From Neoceratodus forsteri (taxonomy: Eukaryota > Chordata > Ceratodontiformes > Ceratodontidae): a stretch of 64,000 bases of DNA. The position numbers and the translations under genes were made by a program. Under the pieces are notes generated by a model. The model saw only the letters and a program-made list of their open reading frames with translations. It made no database searches and was not told the DNA's origin. The stretch spans positions 889,758,001 through 889,822,000 of the forward strand of contig CM057456.1 of NCBI GenBank assembly GCA_016271365.2, written 5' to 3'. Positions 33,821-44,210 of this stretch are shown one piece after another (within the stretch, counting starts at the first letter, position 1; each line of letters begins with the position of its first letter).

Positions 33821-35472
33821 TTATTTCTTCCAGGCTGTGGAATTTGCTGATTGAGTGCTAGCTGATACAGCAGACCACATGATGGTCTTAGCCATGCATA
33901 GGTAGTCAGTTAATGCATTATGAGATCCTGGATCTGGGGGAGCTGGAGTAGCAGATGGATCTGCAGAAGGCTGATGGAGCCTCAAGTCCTGAAAATGAAA
34001 ACAAGAAAGATGATCAGCAGCAGTATTGAGCAGCCCTGGAATATAGAAGCGATGAACTGAAAAATCATGAATCAAGGAAAGCCATGTCAATCTCTGCAGG
34101 AACAGCATAATGGAACGGGATGATGATCTGCCTCTGTTGATCATGTCTACAGTCACTTGGTTGTCTGAAAATACTGAGAGGGTTTGTAAGTACCACAGAT
34201 GACCCCATGTAAATGTGGTGGCCACTATGGGATAGATTTCAAACAATGGTGAAGAGGTGGCACAGTCAGGAAGTCGAAGTAATTTAGGAGGCCAAGAGGC
34301 GGAGATCCAGGATGTTTTGTATATTGCTGTGAACCTGAAAGCGGGTAAGGCATAGGTATAAATCTGAGGAGACAGGCTAGAAGTGACATCCTTGTAAAAT
34401 ATGGAACAACCATTCCACTGTTCCAAGAAGAGGGACCACATGGACAAATCAAACTTGGCTGAAACAGTAAGGGTGATATGATGATGCAGTGAGGGAATGG
34501 AAGAGACTAGTTCGAGCAAGTACGAAATAAATGAGAGATCCTCAGGAATTATGCGCATTGCAAAATTGAGATAAACCACTAAGGAGAGCAGTTTATGCTT
34601 CATGCAAGAGGACTTAGCAGAAATGATAGTACCAAGGCCTGGACTTGGACCAACTTGTCACGGGGCAGTTTGGCTTCCAAGCGAGCTGTGTCCAGTATGA
34701 TGCCTAGAAATTCCAGAGTGATAGATGGATTCACTGTCTTCTCATCGGATATGGGAACTGCAAGGTCATGAAAAATATCTCGTAGAGCAGAGAGGGCTGC
34801 AGCAGGAGGAGCTAAGGGTGGTTCAATAAGGAGGAAGTCATCGAGCAGGTGCATAATGGTAGTGACGTGACAGTAATTGAGCAATAACCAGCATAAGGTG
34901 TCAGAAAAGAGATTGAATAGTTTAGGACTGCTCTTGTACCTAAAGGTCACATGCACTGCGAAGTAATAGGAGTTCTCCCACTTAATACCATACACGTGCC
35001 ACAGAGAGGGATGGATAGGGAGGAGTTTGAAGGCATCCAATATATCAGCTTTAGCCAGCCAAGAGCCTGTACCAAGCCTTTTGATAGTAGCGATTGCATC
35101 GTCAATCTGTGTGTAGCTTAAGGAAAAGTCATTGGAGGGTATGAGTGAATTAATGCTGGGAATGAGAGAAGTGTGGGGAGCAGACAGGTCCAATATGAGC
35201 CTCTTCTTCCCTGAAAACTTTTGTGTAGCAATGCCAATGGGACTGACATGAAAGACGGGAAAAGGTGGCAGCTTGAATGGTCCTATGAGAAATCCTTTGT
35301 TGAGTTCCTCCTGAAGAAGCTGCCGGACCACATTGGGTTCTCTTAAGGCTGTGAGTAAATTCCTGCATTCATAAGATTCCTTCAGGAGAATGAAAATGCC
35401 AGTATGAAAGCCTTCTGAGAAACTGGAGACAAGAAGGCTAACCAGGAATTGTGATGGATGTGTGGACTGCAA
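33821..35472 (-). pseudogene. Ngaro reverse transcriptase and RNase H
   Basis: 35472-34600 (290 codons) is RT: FHVSPIGIATQK, KKRLILDLSAPH, WLAKADILDAFKLLPIHP and the active site HLLDDFLL, then SDEKT, LEFLGIILDTARLEAKLP. 34603-33821 (260 codons), in another frame, is RNase H: VFSDNQVTVDMINRG and FYIPGLLNTAADHLS. The first catalytic strand reads IYTYA where YTDA is usual, so the first aspartate seems lost. The two frames overlap by 4 bases, as if by one frameshift. Aromatic-poor C-terminus (to 33821) is Pro/Ser-rich. Confidence 0.82.
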
Positions 35473-35520
35473 GCATGTCAGTACCCCAGCATTGATGGGA
35501 GTAGATGGATGCTGTAATTG

Positions 35521-36834
35521 TCAGGGCTTGAGCCATAGTTTGGGGCAGATGGACCTAGAATGGGTCTCCCCACAATCTCTACACACATGCAAGTTATGGC
35601 AACTGTACTGACTGCATCCAGAAGCATTGAAATTGTTGTATATGGGCCAACCCTCGATGAAAGTGACAGAGTGGACTAGTCTGTCATGAGAAGAATGTGA
35701 TAACACAGCCAGATTGCGGATGATGCATGTAATGGAGGGAGCAGCTGAAGACAAGGGACGAGTGGATGAAGTATCAGGCACCATCAAAGGGCATAAAGTA
35801 GCTGAATGCGAGAAGGAGCCGCATAGTTGGCAAGTTAATGCTTGCTGTCCTGCGAAGTGACGGCAGAACAATTCATTGTCGAGTGTCCCCCAGTTTAGAT
35901 GTATGTTAAAGTGAGCAAGGGTGGTAGCAGCCTTGGCAGAGAAAGCTTAATGATAATCAAAAAAGTGCATACCGCCATAGCGTACAGCTAGGTCAATGAC
36001 CAAGTGCAAGTAGGTGTCCAGCTCTTCTCGGCATGAGGGGAAGGCGGATCATAGGCTATCCCTGTAGAGGCTGAAGGCTAAGACAAACTCAGGAATGGTT
36101 AGTTTTTTATTTAGTCTAGGGTCCTTGGATTTCAGAACAGCAGAGACATTGCCACATGATATAATTCTATTCTCTATGGGCTTGTGAGAAGATATGAGTA
36201 ATGATATAAGATTAACATCTTTCCCATCAGTTATGTCCTTGCAGAAATGAGTGGGAACTAAATGAACAGGAAAAATGGCAGGCAATGATGAGCTCTGGGA
36301 TTGCGTATCTGAACTAGAGGAAGGAACTGGCAGAGCTGAAGCAGCCGGGAAGGAACATTCTGATTGATGTTGATATCTGGAGGAGCTTGAGGTACAATAA
36401 GTGATATAGGCTTTGATAAGGGGATTGGCTGGAGGAGCCGGTAGTTCATCTGGAAGAACAGGCTGTCTGTTCTCCAGGACCATAAGTTGAGACTGAATTT
36501 CAAATACAGAAGTGGGAAGCTGGGTGATGATATCCTTGAGTTCGGTGAGAGTGCCAGATTCTGGACATGAAGGTGGAGTCAGTGAATCAGGAACCTTTCA
36601 AGATCTTGCTTCCAAAAGTAAATCGTATAGTTCTTGCTTCTTGGCATTAGCAGGGTAGACAACGCCAAGCTTCATTTCTGCTATCAAATGCAGAACAGTC
36701 CAGTCCTTCAGAGTGTGTTTTGCTTTAGAAGTACATTTCCAAGGAGTAGGGGGAGCAGGTGCAGGCCCTTCAGAAGGATCTGGAGAGGCCATAGTGCAGA
36801 CAGGAGGCTCTGTAGAATGAGGTGCTGCTGACAC
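35521..36834 (-). pseudogene. Ngaro gag-like ORF1 (SAP-like and zinc knuckles)
   Basis: Three minus frames are needed. 36834-36598 starts MSAAPHSTEP and has a helix-turn-helix-like LKDWTVLHLIAEMKLGVVYP segment that resembles a SAP DNA-binding motif. 36483-36049 is a Ser/Pro-rich middle. 35871-35521 holds CQLCGSFSHSATLC (C-x2-C-x4-H-x4-C, a zinc knuckle) and then FNASGCSQYSCHNLHVC followed by CGETHSRSIC, a Cys/His cluster characteristic of gag-like proteins of these elements. Presumed role: packaging of element RNA. The gap 36048-35872 has stops. Confidence 0.65.
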
Positions 36835-37744
36835 CAGACTAGCACCTAAACTTGCAGCTAGTCATGTGCAGGATGAGTGTGTAGGAAGATCCTGACCTCC
36901 AAATAGGCAAGATGATAATAAGTAGGAAAGTGAGGGGCCAGCAACTCCACACAACTGCTGGCCAGCAATGAGCAAGTGGTCTGGTTGCCCCACATGGCAC
37001 CAGATGAGTACGTAAGAGCAGTAACCGGATGGTCCAGTGGCCCGCACATAGGCACTGGATGGCAGGTGAGAGAGAGAAGCTGGAACCTCCATGTAGGTAT
37101 AGCTCAGAAGGCCCACACAGCAGAGGCTTGAAGATCTGCACCTCCACGCAGGTGCAACATAATAGCTGGGTGAGAGCCGATGAGATGGAAGGCCTGAGCT
37201 GTTGTTATGCATGGCGAGCAATGGTGGACTCATCCAGAAGAAAGAGCAGCTACACAGTACTGCTGCTGAGGTACCAGGATACAGTCTGCTTGGGTGTAAA
37301 GAAACATTTTACTGCCAGAACTTTGAAGCAAGCTCAGGCTGCAGTGGAATGGATCTGCAGAGGAGAGAGAGCCAGGGTAGTGTCATGCAACCCAGAAGCA
37401 GACGTAGGAGCAAACAGCAGGAATGAGAGCAGCACAGGACAGAAGGCAGAAACAGCACTAGGAAAGGAGAGAGAATCCCCAAAAGTAAGGAAGTACCCGG
37501 GGAGCAGCGGAACAACCAGAAAGACGAGAAGGGGGGCCGCCGAGTGGTGAAGCCTTGGCAGACAAGGAGGAGGGCCACAGAGTGCGGCAAAAGTGGAGTG
37601 GCAGAGAGGGAGCGAGAGGAAAGGGGAATCAAGGAAGGATGAAACTTACCAGAGCAGTCAGAAAACAAACACAAGCAGGGAGTGGCAAAGGCTAAGCAAA
37701 GAGCAGGCAAGTGCAAGAAGAACCACACACCCAGCTCAGCATCA

Positions 37745-37836
37745 GAAGTGATGGCTAAGTACCAGTGGCCGGGCATGTAGGGAATTTGTATGAGTGTATC
37801 CCTGCCCAGTGAACCACAGGTGAAGCCCTCCAATTA
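37745..37836 (-). repeat. Ngaro A1 split direct repeat
   Basis: The block GGGAATTTGTATGAGTGTAT, CCCTGCCCAGTGAACCACAG and GCCCTCCAATTA matches 32222-32316 in the same orientation over about 90 bp with scattered differences. Its outer edge marks the element's 5' terminus (minus sense). Confidence 0.8.
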
Positions 37837-38155
37837 TGTTTATTCTAGCTATGATTATCATCCATTATATATCACCTGTTAATACTCGCTGTTAAATGTC
37901 CTCCTGCCTCTGTACACCAATTTTTTTAGCCAAGTTCCCAGCTTAACTGGGTGATATTGTATTTCTTCGTACTGTGTCCTCCTGTATATTTTACTGGAAA
38001 TTGCTTCTGTACTGTCTTTTGATGCTTGTGATTATGTAATTGCACCTCACAACTGTACCTGTTCTTATGACGTGGAGCTTTTGTAAAGGAGTCTCTGACA
38101 CAAAGGTTTCTAATTCCGATACCTTCAATAAATAAATAAAATAAAATAAAACAGC

Positions 38156-38265
38156 TATGGAAAAATCAACAAGGAGCAGCATAAAAATAACCTCAGTCTG
38201 TGTCCATGTTGATGTAACAATACTCAAGCAGTTAGGATACATTTAATTTAGTTTGATCATAGTAT
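38156..38265. other. Short spacer
   Basis: Nothing recognised between the Rex1-like tail and the next LINE fragment. Confidence 0.4.
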
Positions 38266-38610
38266 ATTGACATACAAACTTGTAAGTTATTGTTTAGAAG
38301 ACAGGACCTCCACAACTTGGTTCAAAGGTTACTTAAAGAATAGTTCTCAAGTTGTTAAAACTGGTAAAAGTCAACCCAAATTAAATTGGTGTTCCCCAAG
38401 GCCCTATACTGTTGTGTCTTTTAATTTTTACCAACAAAGTCCAAACATCTTGACAATATCCAGCACTGGTTCCATTCTAACCAACTGTCCCTCAATGCCA
38501 AAAAAAACATTTTTCCATGACTTTTGGCACTTACAGAGGCTTACCAGACTTACCTCCTTCCCTTTGTTTCACACACTTGTTGGTGCTATGATTAGTGTTG
38601 TATCCTCATT
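38266..38610 (+). pseudogene. LINE reverse-transcriptase fragment
   Basis: The plus frames give TWFKGYLKNSSQVVKTG (about 38320), then in a shifted frame GVPQGPILLCLLIFTN (38391-38438) and IQHWFHSNQLSLNAKKN (about 38458). These are the RT palm motif upstream of the active site and the helix after it; the YADD segment between them has been deleted. A relative covers 46.9-47.3 kb. Probably the L2/CR1/Rex superclade. Confidence 0.65.
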
Positions 38611-38624
38611 AAAGAATTTCTAGG

Positions 38625-38996
38625 AGCAGGGAGGTGATCCTGCCTCTCTACAGGACACTGGTCGGGTTGCACCTGGAGTACTGTGTGCAATTCTGGTGCC
38701 CATATCTAAAGAAGGATGTGAAATTACTGGAAGGAGTAAAACACAGGGCAACAAGGATGATCTAGGGATTGGAGGCAGACCATATGTGGAGAGGCTGAGA
38801 GAGTTGAACATGTACTCCTTGGAGGAGAGAAGGGACCAGGGGGATATGATTGATTGAGACCTTTAGGTACATAAAGGGGGTACACAAGGCAGGCACTGAA
38901 AGGATACTCAGGCTAAGGAGGGGAGGGACACACTCGAACAGACTTTATAGACCAGGTGGCCTACTTCTGCTGGCAAATTCATATGTTCATATGTTT
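38625..38996 (+). pseudogene. CR1 LINE 3' end fragment
   Basis: Translation has [24 protein letters not shown] residues (LYRTL at about 38652, EYCVQFW at about 38676), [11 protein letters not shown] and ERREDQGDMI; it ends with ACTTCTGCTGGCAAATTCAT and ATGTTCATATGT, a CR1-type tail. The tail abuts the next CR1 copy directly. Confidence 0.75.
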
Positions 38997-40275
38997 CACA
39001 GCAGGAAGGTCATGTCAGACGAACCTAATAGATTTATTTGACTGGGTGACCAAAGTAGTAGACCAGGGAGGGGCTGTGGATATGGCCTACCTAGATTTCA
39101 GCAAGGCATTTGACACAGTCTCACACAAAAGATTAATATACAAGTTAGCCAGCCTTGGAGTGGGTCCCAAGGTGGTAGCCTGGATAAAAAAACTGACTGG
39201 ACAACAGGGCGCAAAGGGTAATAGTAAACGGAGTCCACAGTGAACAAAGGAGGGTAACTAGTGGGGTACCGCAGGATTCAGTTCTGGGACCAGTCCTCTC
39301 TAATGTCTTTATAAGTGACATGGGAGAGCACCTGGAAGGAAAGGTATGCCTCTTTGCAGATGACACAAAGATCTGCAACAGGGTTGATACACAAGGTGGG
39401 GTGGAAAGAATGAAAAGGGACTTGGCAAGGTTGGAGGAATGGTCAAATATGTGGCAGCTCAGATTCAATGCAAAGAAGTGCAAGGTAATGCATCTGGGAA
39501 ACAAAAACTCAGGGGAAGAGTGCACAATGGAGGGTGAGTTAATAAGAACAACAAAAATCGAAAGAGACCTAGGAGTAATTATATCAGATGACCTAAAGGT
39601 GGGCAAACAATGTGAGAAGGCAGTAAGGAGGGCTGGGGGGATACTGGGATGCATAGGGAGAGGCATCAATAGTAGAAAAATGGAAGTTGTTATCCCTCTG
39701 TACAGACAGTTAGTGAGACCCCATCTGGGGTACTGCGTGCAATTCTGGAGACCCCATCTCCACAAAGACATAGACAGAGTGGAGGCTGTTCAAAGGAGGG
39801 CAACCAAAATGGTGCAGGGTCTATGCCAGAAGACATACGAGGAGAGACTAAAGCAGCTTAATATGTATACCCTTGAGGAAAGGAGGGAGAGGGAGGACAT
39901 GATAGAAACTTTCAAGTATCTCAAGGGAATTAACAAAGTACAAGAGGGTAGCATCTTTCAGAAGAAGAGATGTGCAAGAACAAGGGCACAATTTGAAGAT
40001 AGAGGGGGGACGGCTCAGAGGTAATGTTAGAAAGTATTTTTTCACAGAGAGGGTTGTGGATGCATGGAACAGCCTTCCTGAGGAGGTTGTGGAGTCAGGA
40101 ACAGTGGGAGAATTCAAGAATGCATGGGACAGGCATAAGGCAATTCTAGTGGGGGGTAGGAGGAAGTAAGCTGTTGATTAACTAGAATCTGCAGCTTACC
40201 CATCAGGTAGGAAAATGGGCAGACTAGGTGGGCCAAGCGGTCCTTATCTGCCATCAAATTCTATGTTTCTATGTA
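38997..40275 (+). mobile_element. CR1 LINE, 5'-truncated copy
   Basis: Begins inside RT (SCQTNLIDLFDWVTKVV) and runs through the ORF end to a 3' terminus ATGGGCAGACTAGGTGGGCC, CTTATCTGCCATCAAATTC and TATGTTTCTATG. It is better preserved than the 6-9 kb and 51-52.8 kb copies, which suggests a younger insertion. Confidence 0.85.
39013..40170 (+). pseudogene. CR1 reverse transcriptase and C-terminus
   Basis: Frame 1 (to 39243): DMAYLDFSKAFDTVSHKRLI and LGVGPKVVAWIK. Frame 2 (39220-39320): VTSGVPQDSVLGPVLSNVFI. Frame 3 (39320-40024, 234 codons): KVCLFADDTKICN with both aspartates, FNAKKCKVMHLGN, ERDLGVIISDDLKV, GCIGRGI, YRQLVRPHLGYCVQFWRPHL and LEERREREDMIETFKYLKG. Frame 4 (to 40169): WNSLPEEVVESGTVGEFKNAW. 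Three single frameshifts are enough to explain the breaks. The QD in VPQDS replaces the usual GVPQGS glycine. Confidence 0.85.
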
Positions 40276-40820
40276 AGTACCTCGGTCTGGCTGGACCAGC
40301 ATCTTGATTCCTTGGTGCAGATTGATGCCATACATTATAAGCTCCACCCCAAGTTTGGTGCACTGTGCAAGAACAAAGTGTGTATCCCACTTCCTGCCCA
40401 TCAAGGGATTGTTGATTCTTCCTATTTTGGATTATGATGATGTAGTCTGTAGTGGAACTTCTGGATCCTCCCAGACCAGACTGGAGCCTCTTTTTCACTC
40501 TTTTTGCCATTTTGCCTTAAACTGTCCCACTCATGTACATCACTGCTCTCTCTACTCTTTCATTCCTCTCTCTTGATGCTAGGTATCTTTCCCATTGTGC
40601 CTCTTTTATATCCAAGCTCAGGCTTGGTTCCCTTCTCTCATACTTGACATCCCTACTATCCTCTCACCCTTCCTCCTTTTACCCTATCTGCAGTAGTATT
40701 TCACAGTCCCTCTCTATTTCTTCTAGGAAATCTACTGTTGGGCAATTTGCTTTCTCATTTTCCTTCCCTAAACTCTGATCCTCCCTTCCCCTGTCAACCC
40801 ACTGCCTCTTCTGCTTTCTC
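40276..40820 (+). pseudogene. LINE ORF2 C-terminal fragment (L2/CR1/Rex superclade)
   Basis: Plus frames give YLGLAG/VWLDQHLDSLVQIDAI (40283), ILPILDYDDVVCSG (40417), HHCSLYSFIPLSLDARY (about 40540), LGSLLSYLTSLLSSHP and VGQFAFSFSFPKLWNSDP (about 40738-40780). This is the same C-terminal domain as the antisense fragment at 4.7-5.46 kb, and a further relative lies at 50.36-50.6 kb. It lies between a CR1 tail and the left tip of the foldback element. Confidence 0.65.
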
Positions 40821-40823
40821 CCT

Positions 40824-40838
40824 TAAAGAAGGAGTCTG
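40824..40838 (+). repeat. Target-site duplication (left) of truncated L1
   Basis: TAAAGAAGGAGTCTG, 15 bp, repeated exactly at 42048-42062. The target is also the terminal sequence of the foldback element. Confidence 0.9.
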
Positions 40839-42047
40839 TTTATATACCTCCCCCTCCCACTTGCCTAAACCTCTGAGGAACAACCTTATGGGGTGGTCGC
40901 TTAAGGCCTCTCTCCAGATTCAAAAATATTTTGGAGTAAGGTGGTGCCAATCAGTGGACCAGCCTATAATAGGTAACCCGCATTTCAAGATTGGAGGGGA
41001 ACGAATACCCTCTTCCTTTTGGCCTCAATTGAATTGTTATAAGGTTTCTGACCTCTGGTTGAATGGGAGATCACTCTCCTTTACCCGCTTTCAGAGCTCC
41101 ACTGGGACATCAGATAGAAATGCCTTTAGGTACGCTCAAGTAAGCAAAGCCCTTACTGCCTTTCCTGCCCTTCTTCCGTTGAAAGACTCAATGGGTTTGG
41201 ATGCAGCCTCACTTTTTCAAGCGGCCTCCCAACCCCACCTGGTTTCTACCTGCTATAAAACCTTACGAGTTTTTGATTCCAGGTTACCAACCGGGATTTG
41301 TTATTATTGGGCGAAGGAATTGAGTATGCCGGAGGATCCTGTTCTATGGGAAAGTCTCTGGCATGCAATATACAGATATGTAAAACAGGATAGGCTGCAA
41401 TTAATTCATTTTAATATTATGCATAATATTTACCTCACGCCAACGAAGTTGTTTAGAATGGGAAGTTTGACCTCACCACTTTGCGGCAAATGTAAGGATG
41501 ACAGGGGCTCACTTTATCATATGCTCTGGACCTGCCCCAAGGTGCAAGCATTCTGGCAATCTATTAGAGAAACACTGGATCCCATTTTGGGACTAGAATC
41601 ATTGTTTACCCTGGAGGCGTGTCTGTTAAGTTGTCTCCCACGCGACACTCCTAGAGTTAGGAAAGCACATATATTACTTATCTCGGCAGTGGCTAAACTG
41701 GTTATTGTGAGGCATTGGGTTGATGACAACCCCTGCTACACTGGAATGGTATAGGAGGCTATGCTAGCGCTGGTAATTGAAAGGTATATCGCTCTATGCA
41801 GGATAGAATAAAATCCTTTCTGGCGATTTGGGGCAACTTGGAGGCTCTGCTAGCAGTCTGGAAGCCCCGATGACTTGGGTGACACCCTGGGCTCTGATTT
41901 AAAAGTACATAATAGTGTGTGGTCTGGGAGGGGAGTGGGGGCTTGGTTGTTACTTGATACTTGGTATTATAGCCGTATTGCAATATTGTCTGGTTTTATT
42001 TGGTGTGCTGAAACTTAATAAAGTTTATTAAATTAAAAAAAAGAAAA
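40839..42047 (+). mobile_element. 5'-truncated L1-like LINE (1.2 kb)
   Basis: It encodes only the C-terminal part of ORF2 and ends AAACTTAATAAAGTTTATTA then an A-rich tail. Flanked by an exact 15-bp duplication. The single open frame and perfect duplication point to a comparatively recent insertion. Confidence 0.88.
40840..41754 (+). CDS. L1 ORF2 C-terminal domain (fragment, open)
   Basis: An uninterrupted frame of about 305 codons lies within the insertion: LYTSPSHLPKPLRNNLMGW, then WESLWHAIYRYVKQDRLQLI, FNIMHNIYLTPTKLFRMGSL, LCGKCKDDRGSLYHMLWTC and FWQSIRETLDPILG. The C-x2-C-x8-H-x5-C cluster is the zinc-knuckle-like motif of L1/Tx1 ORF2 C-termini, which binds nucleic acid. The frame also runs upstream into pre-insertion DNA (Met at 40738), but that part is not L1. 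RT and endonuclease are absent, so any product would lack catalysis. Confidence 0.8.
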   Translation, partial: LYTSPSHLPKPLRNNLMGWSLKASLQIQKYFGVRWCQSVDQPIIGNPHFKIGGERIPSSFWPQLNCYKVSDLWLNGRSLSFTRFQSSTGTSDRNAFRYAQVSKALTAFPALLPLKDSMGLDAASLFQAASQPHLVSTCYKTLRVFDSRLPTGICYYWAKELSMPEDPVLWESLWHAIYRYVKQDRLQLIHFNIMHNIYLTPTKLFRMGSLTSPLCGKCKDDRGSLYHMLWTCPKVQAFWQSIRETLDPILGLESLFTLEACLLSCLPRDTPRVRKAHILLISAVAKLVIVRHWVDDNPCYTGMV

Positions 42048-42062
42048 TAAAGAAGGAGTCTG
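42048..42062 (+). repeat. Target-site duplication (right) of truncated L1
   Basis: TAAAGAAGGAGTCTG, exact partner of 40824-40838. Confidence 0.9.
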
Positions 42063-42460
42063 GTCAAAAGTACTACACTGCAGAATTAAAATTAGTCTAC
42101 CCCCAATAAATCTCATACCAAAAATTGGGTTTCTACATTACTTCATTTTAAAGTTATGAGCTATTTTGTAACCCTGATTTCACTTTCTGTTCAAAAAAGC
42201 CAGTTTCAGTGAAAAGCCACTGACGATGTCGCAACCAGAACTCACAGACTAGTCCTCCCTATCATCAACCTTATAGGACCTATTTCTTCCAAGTTATCGA
42301 AACTGTAACTGTAGTATTTATTTAAAAAACAAAAACTGACACAGGGTTGCCTGCAGTGCTGGCATTTCCAGAATGTTTAGATGCATGGTACTGTACTTTG
42401 GAACACATCAGGAGGTTATTTTGGAATGCAACGCTGAACCAAGGTATAGACTGTCAAAGT
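42050..42460 (+). repeat. Foldback left inverted arm
   Basis: Inverse partner of about 44190-44607. It includes GCATTTCCAGAATGTTTAGA near 42361, matching GCATTTCCATAATTTGCAGA on the other strand near 44290. Confidence 0.75.
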
Positions 42461-44210
42461 GGTGCACAATTTTAGAATGTGGGGGAGGCATGTAATCTCT
42501 GCATGTGGCAAGGATAAGCCATCTCGCAGTGTGGTGGGACACTCAATCTCAGAATGTGACAGGGACACACATTGAAGAATTTAGTGACAACTGGTAATTC
42601 TGGAATATAAGTAAGGATGTACACTGTTGGAATATGGCAGGACACACCATTTTAATTTTGAAACTGCTTGTCCTTGCCACATTCTGGAATTTTAAATTGT
42701 TCATCACATTCCCCACCACAATCCAACACTGCGCATTCCAGCCACATTCTAAAATTGCACATCCACACCACATTCCACATTCCAAAGTTGTGTTTCAATG
42801 CCACATTCTGAAACTGTCTCCATCACATTCCAAAATTGTGTCATTGCCACATTCTGAAACTGCGCATCACTGCCACATTCTGAAATGGTCACCATCAAAT
42901 TCTGAAACTGAGCATCACTGCTGCATTCCGAAACTGTGTGCCACCGCATTCTGAAATCATGCATCAACACCACATTCCGAAGTCATGTGTCGCCACCACA
43001 TTCCGAAGTTGTATGTCACCGCCACACTCTGAAGTTGTGCGTCGCTACCACATTCCGAAGTCAGGCATCTCTGTCACATTGCAAAGTCATGCGTCACCAC
43101 CACATTCCAAAGTCGTACATCGCCGCCACTTTCCAAAGTCATGTGGCACTGCCACATTCCAAAGTTGTGCAGCATTGCCACATTCCGAAGTTGGGTGGCA
43201 CTGCCACATTCTGAAGTCATGAGGCACATTCCGAAACTCACGCCATCGCCACATTCCAAAACTGTGCATAAGAATCACCACCCACATTCCAAAATTGCAC
43301 ATCATCACCATGTTTTGAAAGTGCATGTCATTGCCACATTCTGAAACTGTGCGTCAGCTATATTCTGAAATTGCAGGTCACTGCCACATTCTGAAATTGT
43401 GCATCATAGCCACATTATGAAATTGTGCATCACCATCACATTCTGAAATTTGCATCACTACCACATTCCAACACTGAGCATCACTGCCGCATTCCGAAAT
43501 TGTATATCACTCCCACATTCCGAAACTGCATGTCTCTTTTATATATTCTAAAATTGTACCTGCCTGCCATATTCTGAAATTGTGTATAAACTTCCATGCA
43601 CCAGTATTGCCTGTCATTGTCACATTCTGAATATGTGCATTCCCACCATATTATGAAACTGCACATCCCCACCACATTCTGAAGATGAGTGTCAATGCCA
43701 CATTCAAAAATTGCATGCTCAAATTACATTCTAAAAGTATGCATCCCTGCCTCATTCTGAAATTCCGTGTGGCTAACAGATTCTGAAACTTCGTCACTGC
43801 CACTTTCTGAGATTTCATGTCCATGCCACATTTTGAAATTGAATGTTGCCACCACAATCTGAAATCAGCATACCAACCACATTTTGAAATTTTGCATCAC
43901 TACACCACATGCCAAATGATTCCATACAAGACACATTATGAAATTACATATCCCTATCACCTTCCTCAACTACAGTATGTCTCCTGCATTTCAAAATTGT
44001 GCATCTCTGTCACATTCTAAAACTATATGACACCACCACATTAAGAATTTTAGCATCCCTGCCACTTTCCAAAATTGTGTGTCCCACCTGCTTTCTGAGA
44101 TTGTGTCACTGCTGCATTCCACAGTTGCAGTCTGGTGACATTTCAAAATCTCATCCCTGCACTATTATAAAAATTGCACATATTTTTGTCATTCTAAAGC
44201 CATGTTTGCT
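42455..44210. repeat. 26-bp minisatellite with an orientation switch
   Basis: Units such as CACCACATTCCGAAGTCATG followed by TGTCGC repeat every 26 bp, clearest from 42960 to 43230 and degenerate elsewhere (roughly 65 units). From about 42455 to 42650 the units read in reverse (CAGAATGTGACAGGGACACA). From about 42665 they read forward to 44210. The His-Ile-Pro-Lys-Ser-type frames on both strands come from the repeat (26 x 3 bases per 26 residues) and are not genes. Confidence 0.9.

Larger units (their letters stand above)
32043..37836 (-). mobile_element. Ngaro-type (DIRS order) tyrosine-recombinase retrotransposon
   Basis: Minus-strand order: A1 repeat, 5' leader, gag-like ORF (36834-35521), RT-RNase H (35472-33821), tyrosine recombinase (33727-32966), B1, A2, B2 repeats. 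Tyrosine-recombinase elements integrate a circular DNA by site-specific recombination instead of using an integrase. Split direct repeats (A1...B1-A2-B2) are known for the Ngaro and PAT groups, while DIRS1-like elements have inverted ends. Recombinase motif HSFRIGAATSA and RT motifs fit Ngaro best. It sits in the 3' UTR of a Rex1-like LINE and carries a SINE in B1. All ORFs are broken. Confidence 0.82.
29915..38155 (+). mobile_element. Rex1/Babar-like LINE, copy 2, split by a Ngaro element
   Basis: The 5' part (29915-32042) carries pre-RT linker, RT and C-terminus and enters the 3' UTR. The 3' UTR resumes at about 37837 and ends near 38155 with GAGCTTTTGTAAAGGAGTC, CTAATTCCGATAC and an AATAAATAAATAAAATAAAA tail, the same end as copies 1 and 3. 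The 5.8 kb between is a minus-strand Ngaro element. The Rex1 copy is therefore the older of the two. Confidence 0.78.

Noticed and set aside
37029..37550. 173-codon plus-strand frame
   Set aside because: It is antisense to the Ngaro 5' leader and shows no recognisable domain.
37309..37833. 174-codon minus-strand frame beginning in the A1 repeat, hydrophobic and Cys/Leu-rich
   Set aside because: Its start is similar to peptide encoded by A2 only because the repeats are similar. No domain is seen, and the true gag-like motifs lie downstream in other frames. Kept as leader sequence.
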